Source: Sphingobium sp. Cam5-1
GTDB lineage: Bacteria; Pseudomonadota; Alphaproteobacteria; Sphingomonadales; Sphingomonadaceae
Direction: 5' to 3'
Assembly: GCF_015693305.1 (NCBI RefSeq)
Contig: NZ_CP065138.1
Location: 558,001-622,000, forward strand
DNA: 64,000 nt
Part shown: piece by piece, positions 8,512-18,849 of the stretch
Position numbering within the stretch: the first letter of the stretch is position 1
Layout: each line of letters begins with the position of its first letter
The notes under the pieces: model-generated
What the model was told of the DNA's origin: nothing
Databases searched by the model: none
The model's input: only the letters and a program-made list of their open reading frames with translations
Made by a program: the position numbers and the translations under genes

Positions 8512-9456
8512 CTAAAGTCGCAACCCAGCCGTCTCGGGCAACCCCGCCAGGATATTGAGGTTCTGCACCGCAGCCCCGGCCGCGCCCTTGCCCAGATTGT
8601 CGAGCGCCGCCACCAGCCGCACTTGACCCGCATCCTCATTGCCGAACACGAACAGCGCCAGCCGATCCGTCGCGCCGACATGCTCGATCGCGACCTGACC
8701 CATCGCCGCGCTGTCCTCCAGCGAAGCAACGCTCACGATCGGTGATCCCGCATAAGCCTCAGCCAGCGCCGTGTGAACGTCCGCAACCTTGGGCGCACCC
8801 GCCATCGCGCGCAACTGCAACGGCACTTCGACGATCATGCCGCGATAGGCATTGGCCACCGCAGGCGCAAAGATCGGCGGATGCGACAGGCCCGAATAGC
8901 GCAGCATCTCCGGAATATGCTTGTGCGTCATGCTCAGGCCATAGGGCCGGAACGCACTCCGCGCGCCATCTTCGGCCTCATACTCTGCGATCATCGCCTT
9001 GCCGCCGCCGGAATAGCCCGACGCGCCCGACACCGTCACCGGCCAATCAGCAGGCAGCAACCCGCCAAGCACCAATGGCCGTACCAGCGCCAGGAAGCCC
9101 GTCGGCCAGCACCCCGGATTGGACACGAACCGCGCGTTCGCCAGCTTTTCCCGATGCTCCGGCTCCAGCTCGGCAAAGCCATAGGTCCAACCGTCCGCCA
9201 CGCGATGCGCGGTCGATGCATCGATCACGCGGGTGCGGTCATTGTCGATCAACGCCACCGCTTCGCGCGCGGCGTCATCGGGCAGGCACAGGATCACGAT
9301 GTCGGCAGCGTTCAAAGCCTCCCGCCGCGCCACCGCATCCTTCCGCTTGTCCTCGTCCAGCGTGATGAAGGACAGCTCGGGCCGCCCCGCCAACCGCTCG
9401 ACAATCTCAAGCCCGGTGGTGCCGACGCCGCCGTCGACGAAAATCTTGTGGGTCAC
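8512..9456 (-). CDS. argC: N-acetyl-gamma-glutamyl-phosphate reductase (type 2)
   Basis: A 314-residue NADPH enzyme of arginine synthesis that reduces N-acetylglutamyl phosphate to the semialdehyde. The Rossmann start (VDGGVGTTGLEI) is at residues 8-19, and the catalytic cysteine is C116 in SNPGCWPTG. The length and motif set match the shorter type-2 ArgC, not the 340-residue type 1. Its ATG overlaps the stop of the upstream NlpC/P60 gene by 4 bases, so translation is likely coupled. No other arg gene is in the window. Confidence 0.93.
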   Translation of the reverse strand: MTHKIFVDGGVGTTGLEIVERLAGRPELSFITLDEDKRKDAVARREALNAADIVILCLPDDAAREAVALIDNDRTRVIDASTAHRVADGWTYGFAELEPEHREKLANARFVSNPGCWPTGFLALVRPLVLGGLLPADWPVTVSGASGYSGGGKAMIAEYEAEDGARSAFRPYGLSMTHKHIPEMLRYSGLSHPPIFAPAVANAYRGMIVEVPLQLRAMAGAPKVADVHTALAEAYAGSPIVSVASLEDSAAMGQVAIEHVGATDRLALFVFGNEDAGQVRLVAALDNLGKGAAGAAVQNLNILAGLPETAGLRL

Positions 9457-10361
9457 GCGCCGATCCTCCGCCGCGAAATTATCGGTTCCGCATGGTCAGC
9501 CGTCAGCCGGGCGACCACATCCGCCAATGGTTCAACCACCACGGCCATCCAATGCGCATTGGCATGCAGCAGATTGTCGCTATCCGTCATGATGCCGACA
9601 TGGCCGGGGAAAAACACGAAGTCGCCGCGCTTCAACGGCTCGTCGGAGGGCAGGGGGTTGCCTATGCCTTCCCGCTGCAAGTCCGTATCGCGCGGTGCCT
9701 TGATCCCGCACTGACCCAGCGCGACCTGCACAAGTCCCGAACAATCGATACCCCGATGGCCCCGTCCGCCCCATACATAGGGCTGGCCAAGATAGCGCAG
9801 CGCCACGGCGACCCAATCGCTTTCCGTCGCGTCGGCGCTGACGGCATGCCGCTCATGGACATATCCTTCAGCGCAAGCGACAAATCCGTCCGCCGCCTGT
9901 CCGGTGAACAGCGCGCCGCCCGGCCAATAATCGCGAATGGGCGACTTGATGTCGGCCGTGCTAAACAGAGGCGCGGTGCCAGCGAAAATCCGGTGGTTGG
10001 TATCTTCATGCGTGTCCAGCGCCTCGCGCCGCACATAACCGACATAGCCGTCATGCCCGCAAAAGCCCCAGGCCCAATCCGTGGTCATGTCCAGCGCATG
10101 AAAGCTTTCGCCGCGCAGCAATTCGCTTACCGCCGTAGCCGTGACGGCGGGCGACGATAGCAGTGGTGTGCCAGCCGCGACGCAGGTCAGTTCAATCGAA
10201 CGGGCATAATGGGCGGAAAACAGCACCCCTGCCAGCGACAGGTCAGCCAGGTCTCCGCGCGCGGCGTGGATGCGGCTGTCCAGCTTGACGGAGCGGCCGT
10301 CTAGTTTGAACCGGATACGTTCAGGCGGTGCGTTCCGCAGAGTTGAAATCGTGGCGTTCAT
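9453..10361 (-). CDS. NlpC/P60 family cell-wall peptidase
   Basis: A 302-residue protein of the C40 class, which cuts peptide stems of peptidoglycan. SH3-like domains occupy roughly the first 150 residues. The catalytic domain follows, with the cysteine in RGIDCSGLVQ, the histidine in FFPGHVGIM and a third polar residue in the downstream LLHANAHWMAV. No signal peptide is seen, so export is unclear. The start at 10361 (MNATISTLRN) overlaps the end of the marR-type gene by 41 bases; a longer frame upstream exists but lies wholly in that gene. It forms a run with marR and argC. Confidence 0.82.
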   Translation of the reverse strand: MNATISTLRNAPPERIRFKLDGRSVKLDSRIHAARGDLADLSLAGVLFSAHYARSIELTCVAAGTPLLSSPAVTATAVSELLRGESFHALDMTTDWAWGFCGHDGYVGYVRREALDTHEDTNHRIFAGTAPLFSTADIKSPIRDYWPGGALFTGQAADGFVACAEGYVHERHAVSADATESDWVAVALRYLGQPYVWGGRGHRGIDCSGLVQVALGQCGIKAPRDTDLQREGIGNPLPSDEPLKRGDFVFFPGHVGIMTDSDNLLHANAHWMAVVVEPLADVVARLTADHAEPIISRRRIGA

Positions 10362-10752
10362 CGCGGCCGGTTCCTGCGATGAAATGGTGAAACGCGTCAA
10401 GGAATTCCGCCCCTTTGGGGGTGCGAGTGATGAAAATATTACGCCGATCGGCTGCATCGCGCTCCCGGCGAAGATATCCGAGCGCCGAAAGCTTGTTCAG
10501 CGCGCGGGTAATAACCGGCTTGGACACATGCAGAGCTTCTGCGAGTCCTCGCACGGTATGCGGCCCCGCGCTGATGTAAACGGTCATCATCAACGCCATT
10601 TGCCGGTTGGTCAGGTCGGGCCTGCCGGATCGCACATAATCGACCAGCGTGCGCATCCATTGGGCAAGTTGTTTCAGACCTGGGCGGTTCAGCTCAGTCG
10701 TCTGTTCCTGTGCAGAAGCGGCATCCATGCCCCCGTAACGCACAATGGCCAA
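10321..10752 (-). CDS. MarR-family transcriptional regulator
   Basis: A 143-residue winged-helix repressor-type protein. The helix-turn-helix is around residues 65-90 (VRGLAEALHVSKPVITRALN), followed by the wing (RERDAADRRNIFITRTPKG) with the family DRR motif. The start may be ATG 10752 or ATG 10728 (MDAASAQ). Sitting at the head of the NlpC/P60-argC run, it may control that run or itself; no operator is apparent. Ligand unknown. Confidence 0.82.
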   Translation of the reverse strand: MAIVRYGGMDAASAQEQTTELNRPGLKQLAQWMRTLVDYVRSGRPDLTNRQMALMMTVYISAGPHTVRGLAEALHVSKPVITRALNKLSALGYLRRERDAADRRNIFITRTPKGAEFLDAFHHFIAGTGRDERHDFNSAERTA

Positions 10753-10782
10753 TCCGGTTGCGTAACGGCCCGAGGCCGAAGG

Positions 10783-12186
10783 TCATTTCTGCCCTGATTT
10801 TTCATAACGTTGTTCCAGCATGCGGAAAACGGCGCGCAGGCCCAATGCCTCGCCCCCCTTTGGCCGCCCCGGCTTTGGCGACGGCCGCCAGGCGAAGGTG
10901 TCGAGATGCAGCCACTTCGCTTTTTCCGGCACGAACCGCTTCAGGAACAGCGCGGCGGTGATCGCACCGGCAAAGCCCCCTTCGCCCGCATTATTGATAT
11001 CGGCGATGTCCGACTTCAGCATGTCGGCATAACCATCCCATAATGGCAGGCGCCAACTCGGGTCGTCCACTTCGCTGCCCGCCGCATCCATTTCAGCGGC
11101 CAATGCGTCATCATTGGTGAAGAGGGCAGGCAGATCGGGGCCGACCGCCACGCGTGCCGCGCCGGTCAACGTCGCATAGTCGATGACGAGTTCGGGCTCA
11201 TCCTCTCCCGCCAGCGCCAATGCATCGGCCAGCACCAGCCGCCCTTCCGCATCGGTATTGCCAATCTCCACCGTCAGCCCCTTGCGGCTGCGCAATATGT
11301 CGCCGGGGCGGAAGGCATTGCCCCCCACCGCATTTTCCGCCGCCGGGATCAGCACATGCAGCTGCACCGGCAGGCGCGCGCCCATGATCAACCGGGCGAG
11401 TGCGATCGCATGGGCCGCGCCGCCCATATCCTTCTTCATCAGGCGCATGGCCGACGATGGCTTGATGTCCAACCCGCCGCTGTCGAAGCATATGCCCTTA
11501 CCGATGATGGCGACACGCGGATGCTTGGGATCGCCCCACCGCAATTCGATCAGGCGCGGGGCAAAATCCTTGCCCGCTGCCCGGCCCACCGCATGGATCA
11601 TCGGGAAACCCTGCTCCAGCGGGTCCCCCTTCGTCACCGTAAAGCGCGCGCCAAAGGGTTGGGCGACCTTCGCCGCTTCCTCCTCCAACTGTTGAGGCCC
11701 CATGTCGCCAGCGGGAATGTTGACAAGGTCGCGCACCAGCGCCACCGCCTCCGCCAGCCTGACCGCCGCATCGATCTGCGCCACCTCGCTGGTCAGCAGC
11801 ACGCGCGGCCCTGCGCTATTTTCATCACGGCGATAGCGGTCGAACCGATATTGCGCCGTCAGCCAGCCGAGCATGGCTGGCCCGGCCGTCCCCTCCGCCA
11901 GACGATATTGACCCTCGGGCAATGTCTCGGCCAGCTTGGCGAGGCACCAGCTACTGAGCTTCGCTTTGTTCGCGACCCCTGCGACCACCGACCAGTCCGA
12001 CGGATCATCTCCCGGAATGATCGCATGCTCATATCCCTTGCCCGCGAACTTCTGCGCTGCGATGATCGTTCGGACGCGCTGCGGCTGCGTGGAAAGCCAG
12101 TTTTCGAAGCTTTCCGCATCGACAATCTGGATCATATGGGCGGGCTGATTGTTATCTGCTTTCAGCAGGTCGGAATAATCGGTCAT
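10783..12186 (-). CDS. M17 leucyl aminopeptidase family protein
   Basis: A 467-residue cytoplasmic metallopeptidase that removes N-terminal residues. The two-metal active site is visible: IGKGICFDSGG (Lys 230, Asp 235), KKDMGG (Asp about 253) and the family signature NTDAEGRL at about 310-317. The N-terminal domain (residues 1-150) is the regulatory or hexamer-forming part. I prefer ATG at 12186 to TTG at 12204; neither has a strong RBS. The 30-base gap to the marR gene permits one transcript. Confidence 0.9.
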   Translation of the reverse strand: MTDYSDLLKADNNQPAHMIQIVDAESFENWLSTQPQRVRTIIAAQKFAGKGYEHAIIPGDDPSDWSVVAGVANKAKLSSWCLAKLAETLPEGQYRLAEGTAGPAMLGWLTAQYRFDRYRRDENSAGPRVLLTSEVAQIDAAVRLAEAVALVRDLVNIPAGDMGPQQLEEEAAKVAQPFGARFTVTKGDPLEQGFPMIHAVGRAAGKDFAPRLIELRWGDPKHPRVAIIGKGICFDSGGLDIKPSSAMRLMKKDMGGAAHAIALARLIMGARLPVQLHVLIPAAENAVGGNAFRPGDILRSRKGLTVEIGNTDAEGRLVLADALALAGEDEPELVIDYATLTGAARVAVGPDLPALFTNDDALAAEMDAAGSEVDDPSWRLPLWDGYADMLKSDIADINNAGEGGFAGAITAALFLKRFVPEKAKWLHLDTFAWRPSPKPGRPKGGEALGLRAVFRMLEQRYEKSGQK

Positions 12187-12267
12187 GGGCAGGATTCTGG
12201 ACAAGGATGATGGGGTTGGAAAGCCCCATTTTTGCGATGTCGTCGCCTCGGTTCGGTCATCCCTTAT

Positions 12268-12296
12268 TTGCCCCTGACCGGCAAAGGGTCTAGATT
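12268..12296 (+). promoter_or_regulatory. Putative housekeeping promoter
   Basis: TTGCCC at 12268-12273 and TAGATT at 12291-12296 with a 17-base spacer, about 30 bases upstream of the ATG at 12328. It would drive the small gene at 12328 and the lipoprotein gene after it. Predicted from consensus only. Confidence 0.45.
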
Positions 12297-12327
12297 GATG
12301 TCAACGCAAACAGGCAAGGAGAGAGAC

Positions 12328-12531
12328 ATGGTAATGCATGGCGATAATGCGCGGCAGCAGGCGCTTCGTGCGCGTGCCTATCAACTCGCCGAAAGCGGGC
12401 GGTTTGACGGCGCGCATCAGGTTGAACAAGCCCTGATCGCGGAAGGCTGGCCCAACGCCGCCGCCGTCCTTCAGAGCAGCTATGCCCGCAAGGCGATCAG
12501 CGAGCGTTGTCTGGCGGCCAAGCCGCACTGA
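12328..12531 (+). CDS. Small protein, unknown function
   Basis: A 67-residue mostly helical protein (MVMHGDNARQQALRARAY...) without a signal peptide. The start is ATG 12328 because AAGGAG at 12316-12321 is well spaced; an upstream in-frame start lies in the promoter. The stop TGA shares its last base with the ATG of the next gene (TGATG), so the two are translationally coupled. Function not recognised. Confidence 0.7.
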   Translation: MVMHGDNARQQALRARAYQLAESGRFDGAHQVEQALIAEGWPNAAAVLQSSYARKAISERCLAAKPH

Positions 12532-13382
12532 TGCTGCGCTTACCGATGCGAATGAAGGCAGGGCCAGTCGCAGGACTGGCCCTCTTTCTCTGTGCCTGTT
12601 CTCCCTCGGCTGGCGACCAGGCAACGGATAATATCGCTGACACCGGCAATGATGTCGCCACGGCCAATTTCGTCAACCGCATGGCGGGCGCAGAACAGCC
12701 AAAGCCGCCGTCCCAGCCTTTCCAGCAGGCGGAAAAGACCGACTTGCTGGAATTTCTCTACGCCTGGCCTGCGCAAGCGTCCGCCGTGCCGCAGATCGAC
12801 GAAAAATTGCGCAAGGATATGGAAAACGGAAAGGCCGACGCGCTCAAGATGGCGGCGGACGACCGCAAATCGGCGCAGCAGTCCGGCTTCCCCTTCCACG
12901 CCCACAGTCTTGAGACCCGCTGGGCCGTCGCCGCCGACACGCCGCGTTTTCTGTCGCTTCGTTCCAGCCGCTACACCTATACCGGCGGCGCGCATGGCAT
13001 GACCGGCTATGACGTGCTGCTCTGGGACAAGGCGCGCAAGCGGGAAACCAGCGTGCAGGCGCTCATGACCTCACCCGCAGCCTTCGCCGCCGCGATCCAC
13101 GACGCCTTCTGCGATGGTCTCGACAAGGCCCGCGCGAAAAAGCGGGGCGGGCCGATCATGCGTGGCGACGATCCCTTCACCCAATGCATCGACCCGATGA
13201 AGGAAGTCCTCGTCCCCACCTCGCGCGGCGGCAAGCTCATAGACCGGATCGTCGTCGTCGTCGGCCCGTACAGCGCCGGTCCCTATTCGGAAGGAACCTA
13301 TGAAGTCCCCTTGGCGGTGGATGCCGCCATGCGAAAAGCGATCAAGACCGAATATCAGGACGCGTTCGCGGGCGCTCCGTAA
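12531..13382 (+). CDS. DUF3298/DUF4163-type lipoprotein
   Basis: A 283-residue exported protein. The signal peptide ends in a lipobox-like LFLCAC about residue 22, so it is likely a lipoprotein. The middle carries the [11 protein letters not shown] motif typical of DUF3298 (RsiV-type) periplasmic domains, and the C-terminal half has FTQCIDPM and [20 protein letters not shown]. Function in the family is unclear; related domains bind envelope ligands such as lysozyme in RsiV. ATG 12531 was chosen for the TGATG overlap; ATG 12546 is an alternative. Its 3' end overlaps rimO on the other strand by 28 bases. Confidence 0.75.
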   Translation: MLRLPMRMKAGPVAGLALFLCACSPSAGDQATDNIADTGNDVATANFVNRMAGAEQPKPPSQPFQQAEKTDLLEFLYAWPAQASAVPQIDEKLRKDMENGKADALKMAADDRKSAQQSGFPFHAHSLETRWAVAADTPRFLSLRSSRYTYTGGAHGMTGYDVLLWDKARKRETSVQALMTSPAAFAAAIHDAFCDGLDKARAKKRGGPIMRGDDPFTQCIDPMKEVLVPTSRGGKLIDRIVVVVGPYSAGPYSEGTYEVPLAVDAAMRKAIKTEYQDAFAGAP

Positions 13383-14728
13383 AGATCATGCACGTCGGCA
13401 TCCTCGATCACCACGTCGAGGATGTCGCCAGCCTTCCGCCCTTCACCCACGTCGCGCAGGAACACATTACCATCGATCTCCGGCGCATCCGCTTGGGCGC
13501 GCGCCGTCGCGCCGATCGATCCGTCCTCGTCAGCCTCGCCCACCTCATCGATGATCACCGGCAGCACGCGCCCGACCTTCGCCCGCAACTTGGCAGCGCT
13601 GATCGCGGCGGTCTTCTCCATGATCCGCTGGTAGCGTTCTTCCTTGACCTCTTCCGGCACCGCGCCGGGCAGCTCATTCGCCGCCGCGCCCTCCACCGGC
13701 TCGAACCGGAAAGCGCCCACGCGGTCCAGCTGCGCCTCGTCCAGCCAGTCGAGCAGATACTGAAAATCCGCCTCCGTCTCACCGGGGAAGCCGACGACAA
13801 AGCTCGATCGGATCGCAATGTCCGGACAGATGCTCCGCCATTTGCGAATGCGATCCAGCACCTTGGCTTCGTTCGCGGGCCGCTTCATGGCCTTCAGCAC
13901 GGTGGGCGAAGCATGCTGGAACGGGATGTCGAGATAAGGCGTCAGCAGCCCCTCGGCCATCAGCGGGATGACATGATCCACATGCGGATAGGGATAGACA
14001 TAGTGCAGCCGTACCCACGGCGCCACGCCTTCGCTGGTGCGCAGCTGCCCCAACTCGCGCGCCAGGTCGGTCATATGCGCCCGCACCTCGCGGCCCTTCC
14101 AGGCTCGCGGCTCATGCCGGGTGTCGACGCCATAGGCCGAAGTATCCTGGCTGATCACCAGCAATTCCTTCGTCCCCGCATGCACCAGCTTCTCCGCCTC
14201 GCGCAGCACCGCATCGATCCTGCGCGACACCAGATCGCCCCGGATCGACGGGATGATGCAGAAGGAGCAGCGATGATTGCACCCCTCCGAAATCTTCAAA
14301 TAGCTGTAGTGCCGCGGCGTCAGCTTCAGCCCACCCTCCGGCACCAGATCGACAAAGGCATTGGGCACCGGCGGCGAAGCATCATGCACCGCATTCACCA
14401 CCTGCTCATATTGATGCGCACCCGTAACGGCCAGCACCTGCGGGAACTTGGCGCGGATCACATCCGCCTCGTCACCCATGCAGCCCGTCACGATGACGCG
14501 GCCATTTTCCGCGATCGCCTCGCCAATCGCCTCCAGCGACTCTTCCTTCGCCGAATCCAGGAAACCGCAGGTATTCACCAGCACCACGTCCGCGCCCGCA
14601 TAGTCGGCGGACATCAGATAGCCGTCGGAGCGCAGCTTGGTCAGGATGCGTTCGCTGTCGACCAGGTTCTTGGGACAGCCGAGCGACACCATGCCGACCT
14701 TCGGCGCTTCAGGAATTTTGGTTGCCAT
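13355..14728 (-). CDS. rimO: Ribosomal protein S12 methylthiotransferase RimO
   Basis: A 457-residue radical-SAM enzyme that adds a methylthio group to Asp of ribosomal protein S12. The UPF0004 domain comes first ([29 protein letters not shown] and TGCMG hold the three cysteines of one 4Fe-4S cluster). The radical SAM CxxxCxxC is CNHRCSFC in [20 protein letters not shown]-terminal TRAM domain ends the protein. ATG 14728 ([10 protein letters not shown]) is preferred; the frame extends 13 residues further. It ends inside the converging lipoprotein gene. Confidence 0.94.
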   Translation of the reverse strand: MATKIPEAPKVGMVSLGCPKNLVDSERILTKLRSDGYLMSADYAGADVVLVNTCGFLDSAKEESLEAIGEAIAENGRVIVTGCMGDEADVIRAKFPQVLAVTGAHQYEQVVNAVHDASPPVPNAFVDLVPEGGLKLTPRHYSYLKISEGCNHRCSFCIIPSIRGDLVSRRIDAVLREAEKLVHAGTKELLVISQDTSAYGVDTRHEPRAWKGREVRAHMTDLARELGQLRTSEGVAPWVRLHYVYPYPHVDHVIPLMAEGLLTPYLDIPFQHASPTVLKAMKRPANEAKVLDRIRKWRSICPDIAIRSSFVVGFPGETEADFQYLLDWLDEAQLDRVGAFRFEPVEGAAANELPGAVPEEVKEERYQRIMEKTAAISAAKLRAKVGRVLPVIIDEVGEADEDGSIGATARAQADAPEIDGNVFLRDVGEGRKAGDILDVVIEDADVHDLYGAPANAS

Positions 14729-14790
14729 GATCGGCGCGCACATAGGGATTTTCGCGCCAAATGTCACGCCCGCCCGAAAGATCAGCCGGA

Positions 14791-15840
14791 TTAGCGCATC
14801 TCGCCCGCGCCATCCCCCTGAACAATCTCGATGATAAGGTCACCCGGCTCGAGTCTCCGCGCGCCTTCCTCCCAAAAGCCGATGACCCGATCACCCCGAT
14901 AGATTCGCACGCCAAGCCCGGTCCTGATCGCCGACAAAGGCCCGCCAATCTCCTCCGCCAGCGCCCGCCGTTCATGCAGCTTCACAGCGCCGCCCGAAGC
15001 CGCCAAGTCCGCCATATAGTCCGCGATATGCCGCCCGCTCGTGCTCCCCGCCAGCAGCAGCCCGGCAAAGCTCACCGGATTGATCACCGTCGTCGCGCCA
15101 GCCTGCCGCGCGGGCAGCTCATTATCCTCGTTCCGCACGACGATGCTGATCGGCAGGCGAGGGGCCAGATGCCGCGCCGTCAGCGTGATCAGGATCGACG
15201 TATCGTCCCGCCCAGCCGACACGATCATCGCCCGCGCCCGGCCGATCGCCACATCGTTCAGCGTCTTGTCCCGCGTCGAATCGCCGCACATCACGTTGCA
15301 GCCCAGATCCTCCGCCTCCACCAGCGGCTTTTCCTGCGGATCGACCACCACGATTTCGCGCGGATCGACGCCCCGCGCCAGCAATTCCCGCACCGCCTCA
15401 CCCCCGCTGGTGCCAAAGCCGGTGACGATAATATGATTATGCAGATCGGCCTGAATGCGTGCCATGCGCCACCTGTAGAAGATGTTGCGGAAAAACAGAT
15501 TATAGGCCGTCCCCAGAAAGATCAGCCAAACAAACAGCCGGATCGGCGTCACCAGCAGCGCCTCGAACAACCGCGCTTCCGGGCTGACCGGCACGATGTC
15601 CCCATAGCCCACCGTGGTCACCGTCACAGTCGTAAAATACAAAACGTCGATGAAGCTTATGTGGTCGTCCAGATTGTCCTTCAGCCCATCGCGCCCGACC
15701 CAGTGGATCAGCAGCACCAGCGCGATCAGCCCAAAAACCAGCCCCACCCGCCAGACCAGATCGGCCCATATCGGCATGGACGATCGCCGCCGCAGAAATC
15801 CGGTTTGCGCCAGAAGAGGGCGGGCAGGATTGATCCTCAT
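14791..15840 (-). CDS. Potassium channel with RCK (TrkA) domains
   Basis: A 349-residue inner-membrane protein. The pore region has a first helix ([18 protein letters not shown]), the K+ filter [12 protein letters not shown], and a second helix ([16 protein letters not shown]). The cytoplasmic half is a TrkA-N/RCK domain ([15 protein letters not shown]) that binds a nucleotide, then a TrkA-C-like end. It is a two-helix KCh/MthK-type channel subunit, active as a tetramer. ATG 15840 has GGAGG about 10 bases upstream; a TTG at 15861 is less likely. It lies between rimO and serS on the same strand. Confidence 0.86.
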   Translation of the reverse strand: MRINPARPLLAQTGFLRRRSSMPIWADLVWRVGLVFGLIALVLLIHWVGRDGLKDNLDDHISFIDVLYFTTVTVTTVGYGDIVPVSPEARLFEALLVTPIRLFVWLIFLGTAYNLFFRNIFYRWRMARIQADLHNHIIVTGFGTSGGEAVRELLARGVDPREIVVVDPQEKPLVEAEDLGCNVMCGDSTRDKTLNDVAIGRARAMIVSAGRDDTSILITLTARHLAPRLPISIVVRNEDNELPARQAGATTVINPVSFAGLLLAGSTSGRHIADYMADLAASGGAVKLHERRALAEEIGGPLSAIRTGLGVRIYRGDRVIGFWEEGARRLEPGDLIIEIVQGDGAGEMR

Positions 15841-15866
15841 CGTGCGCGCAGGTCCCTCCAAACTCC

Positions 15867-15945
15867 CGTCATCCCAGCGGAAGCTGGGATCTCAGGCCAG
15901 ATCACGCCACACCTGCCCGAGACCCCAGTATCCGCTGGGGTGACG
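15867..15945. repeat. Palindromic REP-pair, family C
   Basis: Two small hairpins in inverted order, each built on CGTCATCCCAGC / GCTGGGATGACG, with a 45-base spacer; the right arm here has GCTGGGGTGACG. Five copies occur in the window (also 40148, 42802, 44863, 49797). It sits between the serS stop and the channel start on the minus strand. Confidence 0.88.
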
Positions 15946-15967
15946 AAATGCGGGAGGGCCTTTGGTA

Positions 15968-17254
<1,287 letters not shown>

Positions 17255-17335
17255 CTATGCCGTTCCGCGACCAGCCGCGCAACCCTGTGCGCCCCTGTCC
17301 GTTAGGAACTGCAAGTCACAGGAAAGGAGCCGGGA

Positions 17336-17773
17336 ATGTGGATCGATCATGACGCGATGGTGTTGGTTGCCGACGGTCGCAAGATGCTGTTCTTCCGAAA
17401 CAAGGGCGACCGCATGGCACCCAATCTGGAAGCAGAAACTGTGAAGCTTCAGGAAAATCCCCCCGATCGGGATCAATCCACCGACCTGTCGGGCCGCGCG
17501 CCCTATGGGATGGGCGCGCAAGCGACCATGGGAAACACCGATTATCATGAACAGGAAGAGGCGCGCTTCGCTATGGAGGCGGCCGACCTGCTCAGGCGGC
17601 GCGCCCTTGCCAACGACTTTGAAAAACTGATCGTCGTGGCGCCGCCGACCGCGCTCGGCCACATGCGCAAACATTATCATAAGGAAGTGCAAAGCCGTCT
17701 GGTGGGCGAGATCGCCAAGGACCTTGCCAACCATCCCGTGCCGGAGATCGAGAAGATCATCGCTCAGGCCTGA
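17336..17773 (+). CDS. Host attachment family protein
   Basis: A 145-residue soluble protein of the family called host attachment protein, first linked to plant attachment in Agrobacterium. It resembles the release-factor-1/pelota domain fold. The start WIDHDAMVLVADGRKMLFF, and the core motif FEKLIVVAPPTALGHMRKHYH are typical. The molecular role is unclear and the name is historical. AGGAAAGGAG lies ahead of the ATG. It diverges from serS. Confidence 0.82.
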   Translation: MWIDHDAMVLVADGRKMLFFRNKGDRMAPNLEAETVKLQENPPDRDQSTDLSGRAPYGMGAQATMGNTDYHEQEEARFAMEAADLLRRRALANDFEKLIVVAPPTALGHMRKHYHKEVQSRLVGEIAKDLANHPVPEIEKIIAQA

Positions 17774-17786
17774 CACGATCGACCGC

Positions 17787-17820
17787 AAAAAAGGGGCGGC
17801 TCCCCCACGAGCCGCCCCTT
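17787..17820 (-). terminator. Intrinsic terminator, minus strand
   Basis: An 11-bp stem (17791-17801 with 17810-17820) followed on the minus strand by six T (17787-17792 read in reverse). It would end transcripts coming from the 18022-18849 gene. On the plus strand it lacks a good T-tract but could still help end the host-attachment transcript. Confidence 0.65.
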
Positions 17821-17910
17821 CTCACGCCCCCGCGTGAAAGGCTGCATCGGCCCGTCGGTTTATCGGGCCATCTTATGCGCCATCATTCAGGCCGGGCCAA
17901 ATCCCAGCCC

Positions 17911-18015
17911 TAGAGCGCGCTGCGTTAAATCGGACGCAAGACGCGCGCTCTAGTTATTTGTTGTCGCATCGTTTTTTGCGCAAAACCGGTTCCCACTTTT
18001 GCGCACGATGCTCTA
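17911..18015. repeat. Palindromic repeat, family D
   Basis: Two adjacent inverted pairs: TAGAGCGCGC...GCGCGCTCTA (17911-17952), then GCATCGT...ACGATGC enclosing GCGCAAAACCGGTTCCCACTTTTGCGC. The CCGGTTCCCACTTTT core is like a repeat I recall as common in rhizobial and related genomes. It stops 6 bases short of the 18022 stop codon. With the terminator it accounts for the gap 17774-18021. Confidence 0.75.
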
Positions 18016-18021
18016 AAGTCT

Positions 18022-18849
18022 TCAAGCCGCCTTGGCCTTGCGCTCGGCAAAACGCCGCCGCGCCATCAGCGCCACCGCTCCCGCGCCGAACAGCAGGACC
18101 ATCGGCGGCGCGGGCACGTCATGCCCCCCGCTGCTGGTGGAACCGCCCGAGCTGCTCGACGACGTGGACGAGGATGTGCTCGATGACGTCGAGGTGGACG
18201 AAGACGTGCTTGAGGATGTGGAAGACGATGTCGAGCTGGACGTCGATGATGACGAGCTGCTCGTCACGTTTCCGCTCGACGTCGATACATTCCCGCTCGA
18301 AGTGGACACGTTGCCGCTGGAGGTCGACACATTGCCGCTCGAAGTGGACACGCCGCCCGTGGATGTCGAAACCCCGCCGGTCGAAGTCGAAACGCCGCCC
18401 GTCGTGGAGCTGGTCGAGCTGCTGATGCCGCCGGTGGAGCTGCTGGTGGATGAGATCACCACCGATCCGCCGCTGCTGCCACCGCCGCTGCCGCCAAAGA
18501 AGCCGCCGATGAACCCGCCGCCGCCAAAGCCGCCGCCGCCCGCCATCACCACAGGAACGCCGCCACCGCCCGACATGATCGGCATTTCAGCGGCCGCCAC
18601 TGGCGCGGGCAGGGGGATGGGCGCCGCATGCGTCGTCACCGACACGGTTTGCGGCGCGCAGGATACCGTCTTCACCACCTTGCGCTTCACCGTGCGGACG
18701 GCATAGCGCTTGGGCGCGGCCTTCACGCTCTTGTTGCTGTGGACCCCTGCTGGCCGGGCGCTCTCGGCGACATGGACGGCGCCACCGCCGATGATCGCGC
18801 CACCGCATGTGCAAGCGCATAATTTGGCCAGTGCCATCCGTACCGACAT
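18022..18849 (-). CDS. Serine-rich repeat protein with PEP-CTERM-like sorting tail
   Basis: A 275-residue low-complexity protein. It has a basic N-terminus and weak hydrophobic start, a basic segment (KRYAVRTVKRKVVKTV), a run of Gly (about 95-125), and then Ser/Thr/Gly repeats: three VSTSTGG-type units, VSTSSGN units, and SSTSS tracts to about residue 240. The C-terminus is VPAPPMVLLFGAGAVALMARRR: a VPAP motif, a membrane helix and basic residues, the layout of PEP-CTERM exosortase signals. It is probably secreted and anchored, possibly glycosylated on Ser. The opposite strand is open too, but lacks such signals. No exosortase gene is in the window. Confidence 0.75.
   Translation of the reverse strand: MSVRMALAKLCACTCGGAIIGGGAVHVAESARPAGVHSNKSVKAAPKRYAVRTVKRKVVKTVSCAPQTVSVTTHAAPIPLPAPVAAAEMPIMSGGGGVPVVMAGGGGFGGGGFIGGFFGGSGGGSSGGSVVISSTSSSTGGISSSTSSTTGGVSTSTGGVSTSTGGVSTSSGNVSTSSGNVSTSSGNVSTSSGNVTSSSSSSTSSSTSSSTSSSTSSSTSTSSSTSSSTSSSSSGGSTSSGGHDVPAPPMVLLFGAGAVALMARRRFAERKAKAA
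18266..18412. repeat. 21-bp tandem repeat within the serine-rich gene
   Basis: Seven units of 21 bases code the VSTSSGN/VSTSTGG heptads of the minus-strand protein. The units are degenerate, and unit number is likely to vary between strains by slippage without breaking the frame. Confidence 0.8.

Noticed and set aside
18266..18412. Regular 21-bp units looked at as a CRISPR array.
   Set aside because: Units are contiguous without spacers and code protein heptads; no cas gene is present.
18032..18706. A plus-strand frame with VDTPPVEVETPP-type repeats opposite the serine-rich gene.
   Set aside because: The minus-strand frame has a plausible N-terminus and a sorting tail; the plus frame is the complement of the same 21-bp repeats.
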